Assembly: GCF_001509585.1 (NCBI RefSeq)
Contig: NZ_LNCI01000023.1
Location: forward strand, 1-35,047
Reading direction: 5' to 3'
DNA length: 35,047 bases
Source: Tropicimonas marinistellae
GTDB taxonomy: Bacteria; Pseudomonadota; Alphaproteobacteria; Rhodobacterales; Rhodobacteraceae
Part shown: positions 1 through 7,120 of the stretch, in pieces
Layout: each line of letters begins with the position of its first letter
Numbering within the stretch: the first letter of the stretch is position 1
Program-made: the position numbers and the translations under genes
Notes under the pieces: generated by a model
The model's database searches: none
What the model was told of the DNA's origin: nothing
Seen by the model: only the letters and a program-made list of their open reading frames with translations

Positions 1-231
1 AGTGTTGGTCGGCTGACTGTGCATTCCTGTCGTTGGGCAGAGTGTGCCGCTTCGCTGATGCAGCAAATCCTACGAGAAGATCTTAGTCCCAGACCGGACG
101 TTGGTGGAGCACGCGGCGAAGGGCAGTGAGGAGCCCGAAGCGGCCATCTTTTCTGATCGGGAATCAAATTCAGCGTGGCAAAAACCAGTTCACTACTTTG
201 CCGCCGAAGGGCTCGCAATCTTTCCGGTCAA
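1..231. other. Intergenic DNA downstream of the cytochrome gene
   Basis: I see no convincing gene here. The stretch lies 3' of the minus-strand cytochrome c gene and continues beyond the window edge. It contains one copy of a short decayed repeat (112-148) whose second copy is near 19.3 kb. The short open readings that cross it have no recognisable motif and run antisense into the cytochrome gene. Confidence 0.5.
112..148 (+). repeat. Short dispersed repeat, copy 1
   Basis: This 37-bp stretch aligns with 19302-19339 on the same strand, with about 33 identical columns of 38. The shared blocks include cgcggcga, ggcagtga, gagccc and gaagcgg. A looser relative on the opposite strand starts at about 20083 (gatgtccgct). 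All three copies sit in non-coding DNA, so this is a dispersed intergenic element rather than a shared protein domain. Its function is unknown. Confidence 0.55.
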
Positions 232-810
232 CTACTCGCCAGTCTGGATAGCCAACTGCACTTGCGAGTACCAGTCCGCCACTTCGCGGATTTCGGCGTC
301 GTTCAGGCCTGCCGCAATCTCAGACATGATCTCGTGCTTTCGCTTCCCTATCCGAAACGCCTTCAACTGCGTGTCGATGTAAATGTTTACCTCGCCGGCA
401 AGATTCGGAGCGTCGAGGAGAACCGAGATTCCGTCTGCCCCATGGCAAGACACACAGGCTTCGGGTGCATCATTCTCACTGACACCTTCCGGCAGCGTGG
501 CAAGCGCTGTGTGAGACGCGTACCACGCAGATACGTCGGAGATTTGCTGCGCAGACAGGCCAGCCGTCACGACGGACATCATCTCGTGCTCGCGCGCTCC
601 GGTCTTGAAAGCCATAAGTTGCGCTTCGAGGTATTCTTTAGGTTCACCGCCGATATGGGGCGCAATCGGGATCTGCGCATAACCGTCGATACCGTGACAT
701 GTGCGGCACATGTTGGCGATCTTGCGTCCGGCCGCCGGATCGTCGGCTGCAACGGGGGAAACCCCGGCGAGCATAAGCCCGCCGAGGATCGCTATTGCTA
801 TAGATCTCAT
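232..810 (-). CDS. Di-haem cytochrome c (c4/c553-like), periplasmic
   Basis: This is a 192-residue exported cytochrome. A signal peptide covers about residues 1-22 (ending VAA). Two haem-binding CxxCH motifs follow, CRTCH at 35-39 and CVSCH at 119-123, each in a repeat of about 80 residues. Methionines at about 77/78 and 162 (HEMMS, HEIMS) are the likely axial ligands. The two-domain layout fits the cytochrome c4/c553 class of small periplasmic electron carriers. The start chosen is the ATG at 810, because it overlaps the upstream dehydrogenase stop as ATGA; a longer reading to 843 would run into that gene. Inference: it accepts electrons from the dehydrogenase encoded just upstream and passes them to a terminal oxidase. 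Confidence 0.9.
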   Translation of the reverse strand: MRSIAIAILGGLMLAGVSPVAADDPAAGRKIANMCRTCHGIDGYAQIPIAPHIGGEPKEYLEAQLMAFKTGAREHEMMSVVTAGLSAQQISDVSAWYASHTALATLPEGVSENDAPEACVSCHGADGISVLLDAPNLAGEVNIYIDTQLKAFRIGKRKHEIMSEIAAGLNDAEIREVADWYSQVQLAIQTGE

Positions 811-2072
811 TCCGCAGGCGAGGGGTTGTAGGCGATACGCCAAATCGCACCGGCGAAATCGTCCGACACCAGCATCGAGCCGTCGGGCAGGAACTCAATA
901 TCCATCGGACGCCCGCGATATTCGCCGGTATCTTCGTTCAACCACCCATCGGCGAACACCTGGGCGCCCACCGCATCGCCGGTTTCGGGATCGAGTGCCG
1001 TAAACATGACACGCGCACCCACCGGTTCGGTGCGATTCCACGAACCGTGCTGCGCCCAGAAGATGCCGCCGTGGTATTCTTCAGGGAAGCTATCGTCATG
1101 GTAGAAGCGCATCCCAAGGTCCGCCGCGTGGGCCGTGAGTTCAAGCTGTGGCTCGATGAACTCCACACCCTCGGGGCGCGCGTAATCGGCTTCCTTCACG
1201 ATTTCGACGCGTGAGTTCGTCCACGGGAACCCGAAGTGCTGACCTGCCGCGGTCTGGCGGTTCAATTCGCCGGGCGGGATGTCGTCGCCCATGCCGTCGA
1301 CCTGGTTGTCGGTCCACCAGAGCTCGCCGGTCGCCGGGTTGAAGTCCTGGCCGACCGAGTTCCGGACGCCGCGGGTGTAGACCTCACGTCCCGTGCCGTC
1401 GGTGTTGATGCGGATGATGCCACCGATGCCGATCTTGTCGTACATCTCGATCTTGTCGAGCGGCTGCACGTTGTGTGGCTGGCCGAGCGAAATGTAGAGC
1501 TTGCCATCGGGGCCGATGTCGCAGACCCGCGCAGTGTGGTTGAAGCTTTCCTCCTCGACCGGGATCAGTTCACCTTGCGGGACGACGACGCCGACCGCCG
1601 GGTCGGGCCCTTCGAAGAAGAACTCAGCCGCCGGGAAGACCAGCACCCGGTTGCGCTCCGCGATGTAGAGGAACCCATCGGGCGAGAAGCAGGGGCCGTT
1701 GGGAATGTCGAAGGTGATCGAGGGCGCGAAATCCTTCACCTCGTCCGCGACGCGATCACGGTCACGGTCGACGATGGACCACATCTTGTCCTTGCGGGTG
1801 CCCGCGAAAAGCACGGTGCCCTGCGGTGCCATGGCCATCGAACGGGCATCCGGCACTACGGCGTAGAGGCTGACCTCAAAGCCCTCCGGCACGTTGATAT
1901 GCTCGATGATTGCATTGAGCGCGTCGGCGCGGTCGCCTTCCTGATCAATGAACGTGAACGTGGCGTCCGTCTTCTGCATGTTTGTCAGTTTATCCATGTT
2001 GTCCTGAGCAAAAGCCGGCCCGGCCAACATCGTTCCGAGCAGAAGGCTCGAAGTGAGTTTCCGATGAAGCAT
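807..2072 (-). CDS. Sorbosone/glucose dehydrogenase-like beta-propeller protein (probable PQQ-dependent sugar dehydrogenase), exported
   Basis: The product is 421 residues with a clear signal peptide (residues 1-22, ending GPAFA). It shows the repeated patterns of the glucose/sorbosone dehydrogenase six-bladed propeller family: IPNGPCFSPDGFLYIAERNR, FNHTARVCDIGPDGKLYISLG, RGVRNSVGQDFNPATGELWW and a C-terminal FLPDGSMLVSDDFAGAIWRI. Family members oxidise sugars or aldehydes in the periplasm, usually with PQQ. The cofactor is inferred from the family, and no PQQ biosynthesis gene is in the window. The start is firm: ATG at 2072 is preceded by a GGGGAGG ribosome site. It is translationally coupled by a 4-bp overlap to the di-haem cytochrome, its probable electron acceptor. 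Confidence 0.85.
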   Translation of the reverse strand: MLHRKLTSSLLLGTMLAGPAFAQDNMDKLTNMQKTDATFTFIDQEGDRADALNAIIEHINVPEGFEVSLYAVVPDARSMAMAPQGTVLFAGTRKDKMWSIVDRDRDRVADEVKDFAPSITFDIPNGPCFSPDGFLYIAERNRVLVFPAAEFFFEGPDPAVGVVVPQGELIPVEEESFNHTARVCDIGPDGKLYISLGQPHNVQPLDKIEMYDKIGIGGIIRINTDGTGREVYTRGVRNSVGQDFNPATGELWWTDNQVDGMGDDIPPGELNRQTAAGQHFGFPWTNSRVEIVKEADYARPEGVEFIEPQLELTAHAADLGMRFYHDDSFPEEYHGGIFWAQHGSWNRTEPVGARVMFTALDPETGDAVGAQVFADGWLNEDTGEYRGRPMDIEFLPDGSMLVSDDFAGAIWRIAYNPSPAE

Positions 2073-2414
2073 GAATTCCTCCCCTTAGTGAAATTGGGTC
2101 GATTGACGGCACCGCGTCGTTGTACCCAATAAAAACCGATCATCGCTTTGCCCGACTTCCGCTGTCAACTTATTTGGCCAATTTCGAAAGAGGATGAGCT
2201 TGCAGCCGAACGACTTCCAGCTCAGGCAGCTTTGTCCGCAACTGAGACAACCGACGGCAGCGCAGCGAACGGCTGGTTCTTGTACCCCGAGGAGATCTCA
2301 ACCTCAGAGAAGCCATAAATCTCGCAACCGCAGAGAAGGTCCGGTAGGTCGGCAAAGCCGACACGGAAAAACAATGTGAATTGATGGGCCGATCGCGTGG
2401 ATCGGCCCAACTCG
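2073..2414. other. Intergenic DNA between integrase and dehydrogenase
   Basis: No gene is supported. The part next to 2072 must hold the promoter of the dehydrogenase/cytochrome pair, but I could not single out -35/-10 boxes. The part next to the integrase stop contains a perfect hairpin (2386-2408). On the minus strand, the sequence just past that hairpin (ggctttgccgac, about 2350-2362) recurs behind the integrase fragment at about 26690, so the repeated unit extends beyond the integrase coding sequence. Confidence 0.5.
2386..2408 (-). terminator. Hairpin after the integrase gene
   Basis: The arms gggccgatc and gatcggccc form a perfect 9-bp stem around a 5-nt loop, starting 6 nt past the integrase stop codon. 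There is no long T run, so it may act as a weak or bidirectional terminator. A version with one mismatch and one wobble pair sits behind the decayed integrase copy at 26634-26656, showing that the hairpin belongs to the mobile unit. Confidence 0.55.
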
Positions 2415-3047
2415 TCAAAGCTCGACGGACTCGGCGATTGAGAGCGCATCTTCCAGATCGACACCGAGATAACGGACAGTGCTATCCATCTTCATTTGTC
2501 CCAGTAGGAGTTGCACCGCTCTCAGGTTGCCAGTCTTACGATATATCTGCGCAACCTTGGTTCGACGCATCGAATGCGTTCCGTACGAAGTGGGGTCCAG
2601 GCCGATCAACTGGACCCATTCTCGGACAAGGCGCGCATACTGGCGGGTTGAGACATGCAGCCGCTCATGGAAACGGCCTGGCCACAGGAACTCCGACCCG
2701 ATCATCAAAGGATCCGCGATCCACTGCGAGATCGACCTCCGAGTACCTTCCGAAATCTCGAACCGAACTGGTTTGTCCGTTTTGCTTTGGATGATCGAAG
2801 CGCGCTCCTTGACCAGTCCGGCAGCGTAAACATCCGCGACCTTGAGTTTCACCAGATCGCATCCTCGAAACTTGCTGTCGATGGCCAGATTGAAGAGTGC
2901 CAGGTCACGTTTCCGCTCAGCGAGTTCCAATCGTACCCGGATGGCCCAAACGTGCTTGGGCAGCAGCGGTCGTTTCTGGCCGACAACGCGCCCCTTGTTC
3001 CACGGTGGTCGGCAAGCTCGGATGGCAGGAAGGTTCACGTTTTCCAT
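2415..3047 (-). CDS. Small tyrosine recombinase/integrase
   Basis: The product is a 210-residue phage-integrase-type site-specific recombinase consisting mostly of the catalytic domain. Visible catalytic positions are Arg61 (FRGCDL), the HxxR box at 158-161 (HSMRR) and the nucleophile Tyr193 (VRYLGVD). The position usually occupied by His in LLGH is Gln184 (LLGQMK), which may weaken or abolish activity; the decayed second copy at 26.4 kb keeps GH there. The N-terminal core-binding domain is short, as seen in compact chromosomal integrases. The start ATG at 3047 has GAGGAAA upstream. No partner element, excision factor or clear attachment site adjoins it, so it looks like an orphan or a remnant of an integrated element. 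Confidence 0.85.
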   Translation of the reverse strand: MENVNLPAIRACRPPWNKGRVVGQKRPLLPKHVWAIRVRLELAERKRDLALFNLAIDSKFRGCDLVKLKVADVYAAGLVKERASIIQSKTDKPVRFEISEGTRRSISQWIADPLMIGSEFLWPGRFHERLHVSTRQYARLVREWVQLIGLDPTSYGTHSMRRTKVAQIYRKTGNLRAVQLLLGQMKMDSTVRYLGVDLEDALSIAESVEL

Positions 3048-3362
3048 TACGTTTCCTCACATCCGCCACTCCCATCCGCAGCGCCGACCCAGCGTCGGCT
3101 ACCCATGATACGTTTGCACGTCGGCTTTGGAGAACGTCGGAATCGAATTCGGAAACTCGGCGGGCGGCCGCTGTAGGCGCGCTTCTGCCGTCTACGATTG
3201 TGTTCCATCAGTGCGTCCGCAACCGCCGGATCATTCAAGAAGGGCGGTGAACGGGAGTTCGCTGCGGCATGACCGAATGCCGGCTTACTTTGGCTTTCGG
3301 AAATGCGCTGCAGCTGATGATCTTACGGCGCCGCGGCAGCTTGGGCATCGGAGCCGCGACGG
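3048..3362. other. Intergenic DNA, no gene seen
   Basis: Neither strand holds a convincing coding region. The sequence around 3240-3310 (a gttcgctgcggcatgaccgaatgc-like block) resembles degraded intergenic blocks elsewhere in the window, for example near 16.35 kb and 28.9 kb. It lies between the 5' end of the integrase and the 3' end of the DUF2955-like gene. Confidence 0.45.
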
Positions 3363-4379
3363 TCAACTGGATTTATTAGCCGGACTTCTATCAGGGAGAA
3401 ATTCGTCAACTACGGCATAAGCCACGATGACGATCAGGGCGGACAGGCCGATCTGAACGACGCGGACAACACTCTTGACGTCGGCTTCGTCCGAAAATGG
3501 CGCGATGGAGCCGCCATAGACAATTAGTACCGTGGTCAGCGCAGACCCCGCCGCCGGCGCCAGTGGATGTTCCGACTTGCTCAGCGCGCCGAGTGACACG
3601 CATAGGAACACGGCCAGCAGGATCGCGGTCACGACACTGGGTGCGATGACGTTTATCTCGTAGAACACGATGGCGATACCGGCGCCGAACAGGTTGGCTG
3701 TCAACATTCCGATGGCGACTTTCTTGCCTGCGGACGGCATGGCCGCCAGTTGCTGGCTGAGGAGCGCCACGAAGAACAGGACGAGCAGAGCGGACCATCC
3801 GAACAGGAAAAAGGCCAAGGCAAACGGCACGGTGACCATGGACATGCGCACAAGCCGGCGCACGGGATCGAAATCTGACGCCTCTTTCTTCAGCTTGGCC
3901 CCACCCTTCGCTGGCGGGTCTGCGGGAAAAAGTGTGAAGCTCAGTGCCGAGGCGAAGCCCGCAATCAAAAGATTGCCCGGGATCCAGGCCACGAGCACCA
4001 GCGCTAGTTCCTCCGACGTCACGATCACGTTCGGGATCATCATTGCGGCCATGAGCGCTAGAACGCCCGGCAGGATGCCCGCGCCCGCTATAGACCAGCC
4101 AAAGGACAGAACGATCGCGATGGCGACACCGCCAAGAAACACCAACGGATAGGGCGCCAGCAGGGAAAAGATCATCCACGATGCCAGCATGAGCAGGATC
4201 GCAAACAGATAAAGCTTTATGGCCACCTTGAGCGGCATTGCGGCGGGCGCCTGCAGGAACAGCGCGGTGAAAACGGCGCCGACGAAAGAGAGCGGCCAAT
4301 CGATGAGCAGCCCGAGACCGAACACACCCGCCGTGCCAAACGTCAATCGAAGGATCGAACGCCGGTCTTCAGTAGGCAT
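3363..4379 (-). CDS. DUF2955-like multi-spanning inner-membrane protein
   Basis: The product is 338 residues and very hydrophobic, with two blocks of membrane segments. About five lie in the N-terminal half (for example AGVFGLGLLIDWPLSFVGAV) and a similar set follows a polar loop of about 30 residues (KGGAKLKKEASDFDPVRRL). This two-block layout and the position next to an HlyD-type adaptor match DUF2955/FUSC-like proteins, which pair with adaptors in tripartite aromatic-acid or drug exporters. Function here is inferred from that pairing. I chose ATG 4379, which overlaps the adaptor gene by 11 bp; an upstream TTG at 4418 would overlap more. It is the last gene of the 6995-3363 minus-strand set. 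Confidence 0.75.
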   Translation of the reverse strand: MPTEDRRSILRLTFGTAGVFGLGLLIDWPLSFVGAVFTALFLQAPAAMPLKVAIKLYLFAILLMLASWMIFSLLAPYPLVFLGGVAIAIVLSFGWSIAGAGILPGVLALMAAMMIPNVIVTSEELALVLVAWIPGNLLIAGFASALSFTLFPADPPAKGGAKLKKEASDFDPVRRLVRMSMVTVPFALAFFLFGWSALLVLFFVALLSQQLAAMPSAGKKVAIGMLTANLFGAGIAIVFYEINVIAPSVVTAILLAVFLCVSLGALSKSEHPLAPAAGSALTTVLIVYGGSIAPFSDEADVKSVVRVVQIGLSALIVIVAYAVVDEFLPDRSPANKSS

Positions 4380-5433
4380 AGGAAAGGAACGCCACGGCAC
4401 GCATATACAAGCGGCCAATGAAGTTCATCAACGTGCTGTCGGTCGTGTAGAGAATGACGTCGGCCTGGCCGTTCAGTTGAAACCGCAGGTCGTCCTCAAG
4501 GCTCCCGGCCTCATAGCCCGGCAGGATGATGCGCACCGGAAACCGCTCCGCCTCGCGCAGGAAGCCTGTCGTGGAGGGCGCACTGGCAATTTGTCCCGGA
4601 GTATCCGACCCGCTTACCGAAATCGCACCACTGAAACTTTCGATCTCGCCCTTCAGCACCCGGCCGGGATGCATGTTGAGGACGACATCGACCGGCGTTC
4701 CAACCTGAGCAAGCCCGATGTTGTTCTCGGTCATGTATGCTTCGATCCAGACGTCTGTCGCGTCCAGGACCGTGACCAGATCGCTGCCCGAGCGCGCATA
4801 GGTTCCGGGCGCAATCAGAAGATTGGAAACGAGGCCTTCGGCGGGCGCCTTCAACTCGGTCCATTCCAGGTTCAGATCCGCGTCGGCAAGGGCGGCGAGG
4901 GCGCGCTGGATCTTGGCATTGTCTTGACCTTCCTCTCCCAGCCGCTGTTTGGCCTTTTCGAGGTCCGCCGTTGAGTTCTCGAGGTTGGCTTTCGCTTCGG
5001 CTAGTTTGCCACGGGCATCATCGGCCTGGGCGATTGGGACCAGCCCCTTCTTCTCCAGGGCGAATATGCGCTCGCTTTGCAGCCGAAGCGTTTCGAGGTC
5101 GACCTGCGCCCGCGCAACCTTGGCCTGTGCGGCGCTAACTTCGGCCGACGATGCGCCGACCTCCTGCGTGGCCGACGCCAGGTCGGCCTCCGCCCTATCG
5201 CGGTCAATTTCGTAGGGGCGACGGTCGATCCTGACGAGGACGTCCCCGGCCGCCACGACATCACCGTTTTGGACCAGCACTTCGGTGACGGTTCCTGTCA
5301 CCTGCGGAACGATCTGGGTGGCTATGGCCTTGACCCGTGCGTTTCCGGTTATCGGGGTCATGCGGTCGGCGGCGATATACCAGACCAGAAACAGCGCAAG
5401 AACTGCAACCGTGGACCAGATCGTCCGTTTCAT
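4369..5433 (-). CDS. HlyD/EmrA-family membrane-fusion (adaptor) protein
   Basis: This is a 354-residue periplasmic adaptor. One N-terminal membrane anchor (about residues 5-22) is followed by a biotinyl-lipoyl-like half domain (QIVPQVTGTVTEVLVQNGD, about 41-60). A long alpha-helical hairpin rich in Ala, Glu and Lys follows (about 75-165), then the second lipoyl half (TELKAPAEGLVSNLL) and a beta-barrel region (IEAYMTENNIGLAQVG). Such proteins bridge an inner-membrane pump to the outer membrane. The start overlaps the AI-2E-family gene stop as ATGA and the stop overlaps the DUF2955-like gene, so the three are translationally coupled. No outer-membrane TolC homologue is in the window. Confidence 0.9.
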   Translation of the reverse strand: MKRTIWSTVAVLALFLVWYIAADRMTPITGNARVKAIATQIVPQVTGTVTEVLVQNGDVVAAGDVLVRIDRRPYEIDRDRAEADLASATQEVGASSAEVSAAQAKVARAQVDLETLRLQSERIFALEKKGLVPIAQADDARGKLAEAKANLENSTADLEKAKQRLGEEGQDNAKIQRALAALADADLNLEWTELKAPAEGLVSNLLIAPGTYARSGSDLVTVLDATDVWIEAYMTENNIGLAQVGTPVDVVLNMHPGRVLKGEIESFSGAISVSGSDTPGQIASAPSTTGFLREAERFPVRIILPGYEAGSLEDDLRFQLNGQADVILYTTDSTLMNFIGRLYMRAVAFLSYAY

Positions 5434-6548
5434 TCCGCTTCTCCCGCGACCGCTTCGCTGTCAGACGTCTCCGGGGCGGGCTCAGCACCCTCGTTGATCC
5501 AAAGACTGAACAACTCGTAGAAGACAGCAAAGAGCACCGGTCCCATGAACACGCCAATGAGTCCATAGGCCATCATCCCGCCAAGAACACCGATCAGGAT
5601 GACGAGCATCGGGGTCTGCAGCCCCTGAGAGATAAAGATCGGACGCAGGAAGCTGTCCATGATGGCCACAGGCACCGCCAGCACCGTGAACACCAGCGCC
5701 ATGCCGCCGGACATGGAACTCCACGCATAGATCACGAGCGGCAGTAAGACGATCCCTGGCCCGACCTGAATGATCGACAGGATCATGCAGATAAAGGCCA
5801 GTGTCGTTGCCGATCCTATTCCGAACAGCTTTAGCAATACCCAAACGAGCAGTGCCTGAATGGCGGCAACTCCGACAACGCCTTTCATCACGTTCTTGAT
5901 CGTGGAGCCCGCCATCAGAACGAACTCGCCACCTCGTGGAGCAAAGATCCGGTTCGCGAAGTTCTGCACGCCGACAACAAGTTTCGGCCCGGGCGATAGG
6001 AGAGCGCCCATCACAATGACGGACAGGGCGAGGCCTAGAAGTCCGACACCGATGCCGAGCACTTTGCCGAACAGGGCCTGCGTGACATCCAGAATTTGTG
6101 GACCGAATTTCGCGAGCGCTCCGTCGAGGTTCGTCTCGAACATTGTCCAGACCTCGAGCAAGGGTGGGCCGAGAACCGGAAACTCGCTCAGCCTTTCTGG
6201 CGGTGAGGGCATCTTGAGTGTTCCGGCAGCCGCCTGTTCCGAGAAGTCTGATCCCAGATCGGCCGCTTCTGATATCGCGGAAGCAATTGGGCCGAGCGTG
6301 ACCGCGAGGCCGATCAGCACCAGAACTGTCGCGGCGAGCCCCTTCCGGCCACCGAGTTTCGACTGAAGCCAGTCAAAGACAGGATATAGTGCAACACACA
6401 AAATGACGGCCCAGATAAAGACGCTCGCAAGCGGCGTTACCATCACGATGGCGCTGTAGATGAACAGTCCGAGAAAAATCAACCGGATCGCGAGGTCGAC
6501 GATCCTGGAATCCTGCGTATCGACACTTGATTTGGTTGGGTCGGCCAT
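5430..6548 (-). CDS. AI-2E/PerM-family membrane permease
   Basis: The product is about 372 residues. Hydrophobic N-terminal helices (LAIRLIFLGLFIYSAIVMV and FIWAVILCVALYPVFDWLQ) are followed by a soluble stretch (about 85-150) and a conserved multi-helix C-terminal half (IMDSFLRPIFISQGLQTPML, then GVLGGMMAYGLIGVFMGPV). This pattern is diagnostic of the AI-2E transporter/PerM family. Members export or exchange various small solutes or ions, and the substrate here is unknown. I prefer ATG 6548 because AGGTG lies upstream; a GTG three codons earlier (6557) is possible. The 3' end overlaps the HlyD-type gene by 4 bp, indicating one transcript. Confidence 0.85.
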   Translation of the reverse strand: MADPTKSSVDTQDSRIVDLAIRLIFLGLFIYSAIVMVTPLASVFIWAVILCVALYPVFDWLQSKLGGRKGLAATVLVLIGLAVTLGPIASAISEAADLGSDFSEQAAAGTLKMPSPPERLSEFPVLGPPLLEVWTMFETNLDGALAKFGPQILDVTQALFGKVLGIGVGLLGLALSVIVMGALLSPGPKLVVGVQNFANRIFAPRGGEFVLMAGSTIKNVMKGVVGVAAIQALLVWVLLKLFGIGSATTLAFICMILSIIQVGPGIVLLPLVIYAWSSMSGGMALVFTVLAVPVAIMDSFLRPIFISQGLQTPMLVILIGVLGGMMAYGLIGVFMGPVLFAVFYELFSLWINEGAEPAPETSDSEAVAGEAE

Positions 6549-6665
6549 TTCTGTCACCTGTCGGTTTTTGTTGGCGGATCGGCAAGCGAGGCGGATCCGT
6601 TACCTGTTTCTCAATTGCTCTGAACATGTTGATGAGTCGACGTTTTCGCTCGTACTCACCACGTG

Positions 6666-6995
6666 TCATTCGTTTTCCTTGTCGGCTTTGTACTGGGAGA
6701 GGATAGCGTCTGCGACAGTCGTTGCGGCCGTCACGAAAACGCCCAATCCGATCATGATGTAGAACATCGTGAAGATCTTGCCGCTGGCGGTCTCGGGCGA
6801 AATATCCCCGAAACCAACGGTCGAAACGGCAATTACGGAAAAGTAGATGGAATCCAGCCAGCTCCAACCTTCAACAGTGCGGTAGAAAACCGATGCCCAA
6901 AGCACGAGCGCAAGAGTGAAGGCAAGCAAGCTCCGCACACGCCCGTCACTCAATGCGTGGCCAACGCCTCGCAAAATCTGTCGAAATGACCCCAA
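6666..6995 (-). CDS. Two-helix potassium-channel-like protein
   Basis: The product is a 109-residue pore-type channel subunit. A first membrane helix (about residues 23-40) is followed by a pore loop with the selectivity-filter signature TVGFGD, and a second helix (IFTMFYIMIGLGVFVTAATTV) ends in a short charged tail. This is the minimal Ion_trans_2 (KcsA-like) architecture without a regulatory RCK domain. The start appears to be an unusual TTG at 6995, supported by a GAGGGA ribosome site about 8 nt upstream. It heads a minus-strand gene set ending at 3363, with a gap of about 117 bp to the permease. An out-of-frame reading begins ATGA at its stop (6669), but it overlaps the permease and I do not call it. 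Confidence 0.85.
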   Translation of the reverse strand: MGSFRQILRGVGHALSDGRVRSLLAFTLALVLWASVFYRTVEGWSWLDSIYFSVIAVSTVGFGDISPETASGKIFTMFYIMIGLGVFVTAATTVADAILSQYKADKENE

Positions 6996-7120
6996 GATTG
7001 CTTCCCTCTTTCTTATTGTGGTCTCAAAATGCGGACGCGTCGTTCCCCGTGATCGGCCGGCCCTGAGCTAGAACCCGCTTGGGGCGGTAACTTGTGATAG
7101 GGCACGCCTGACAGGTCCGA

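Noticed and set aside
1236-2132. Long plus-strand reading of 298 codons
   Set aside because: It lies antisense to the sorbosone-dehydrogenase-like gene, has no domain or ribosome site, and is a by-product of G+C-rich codon use.
2386-2408. CRISPR-like or att-like interpretation of the gggccgatc hairpin
   Set aside because: It occurs once per integrase copy directly behind the stop codon, without spacer-repeat periodicity; a terminator is the simpler reading.
6373-6669. 98-codon minus-strand reading starting ATGA at the K+-channel stop
   Set aside because: Position suggests translational coupling, but the frame overlaps the AI-2E-family gene by about 175 bp out of frame and shows no domain.
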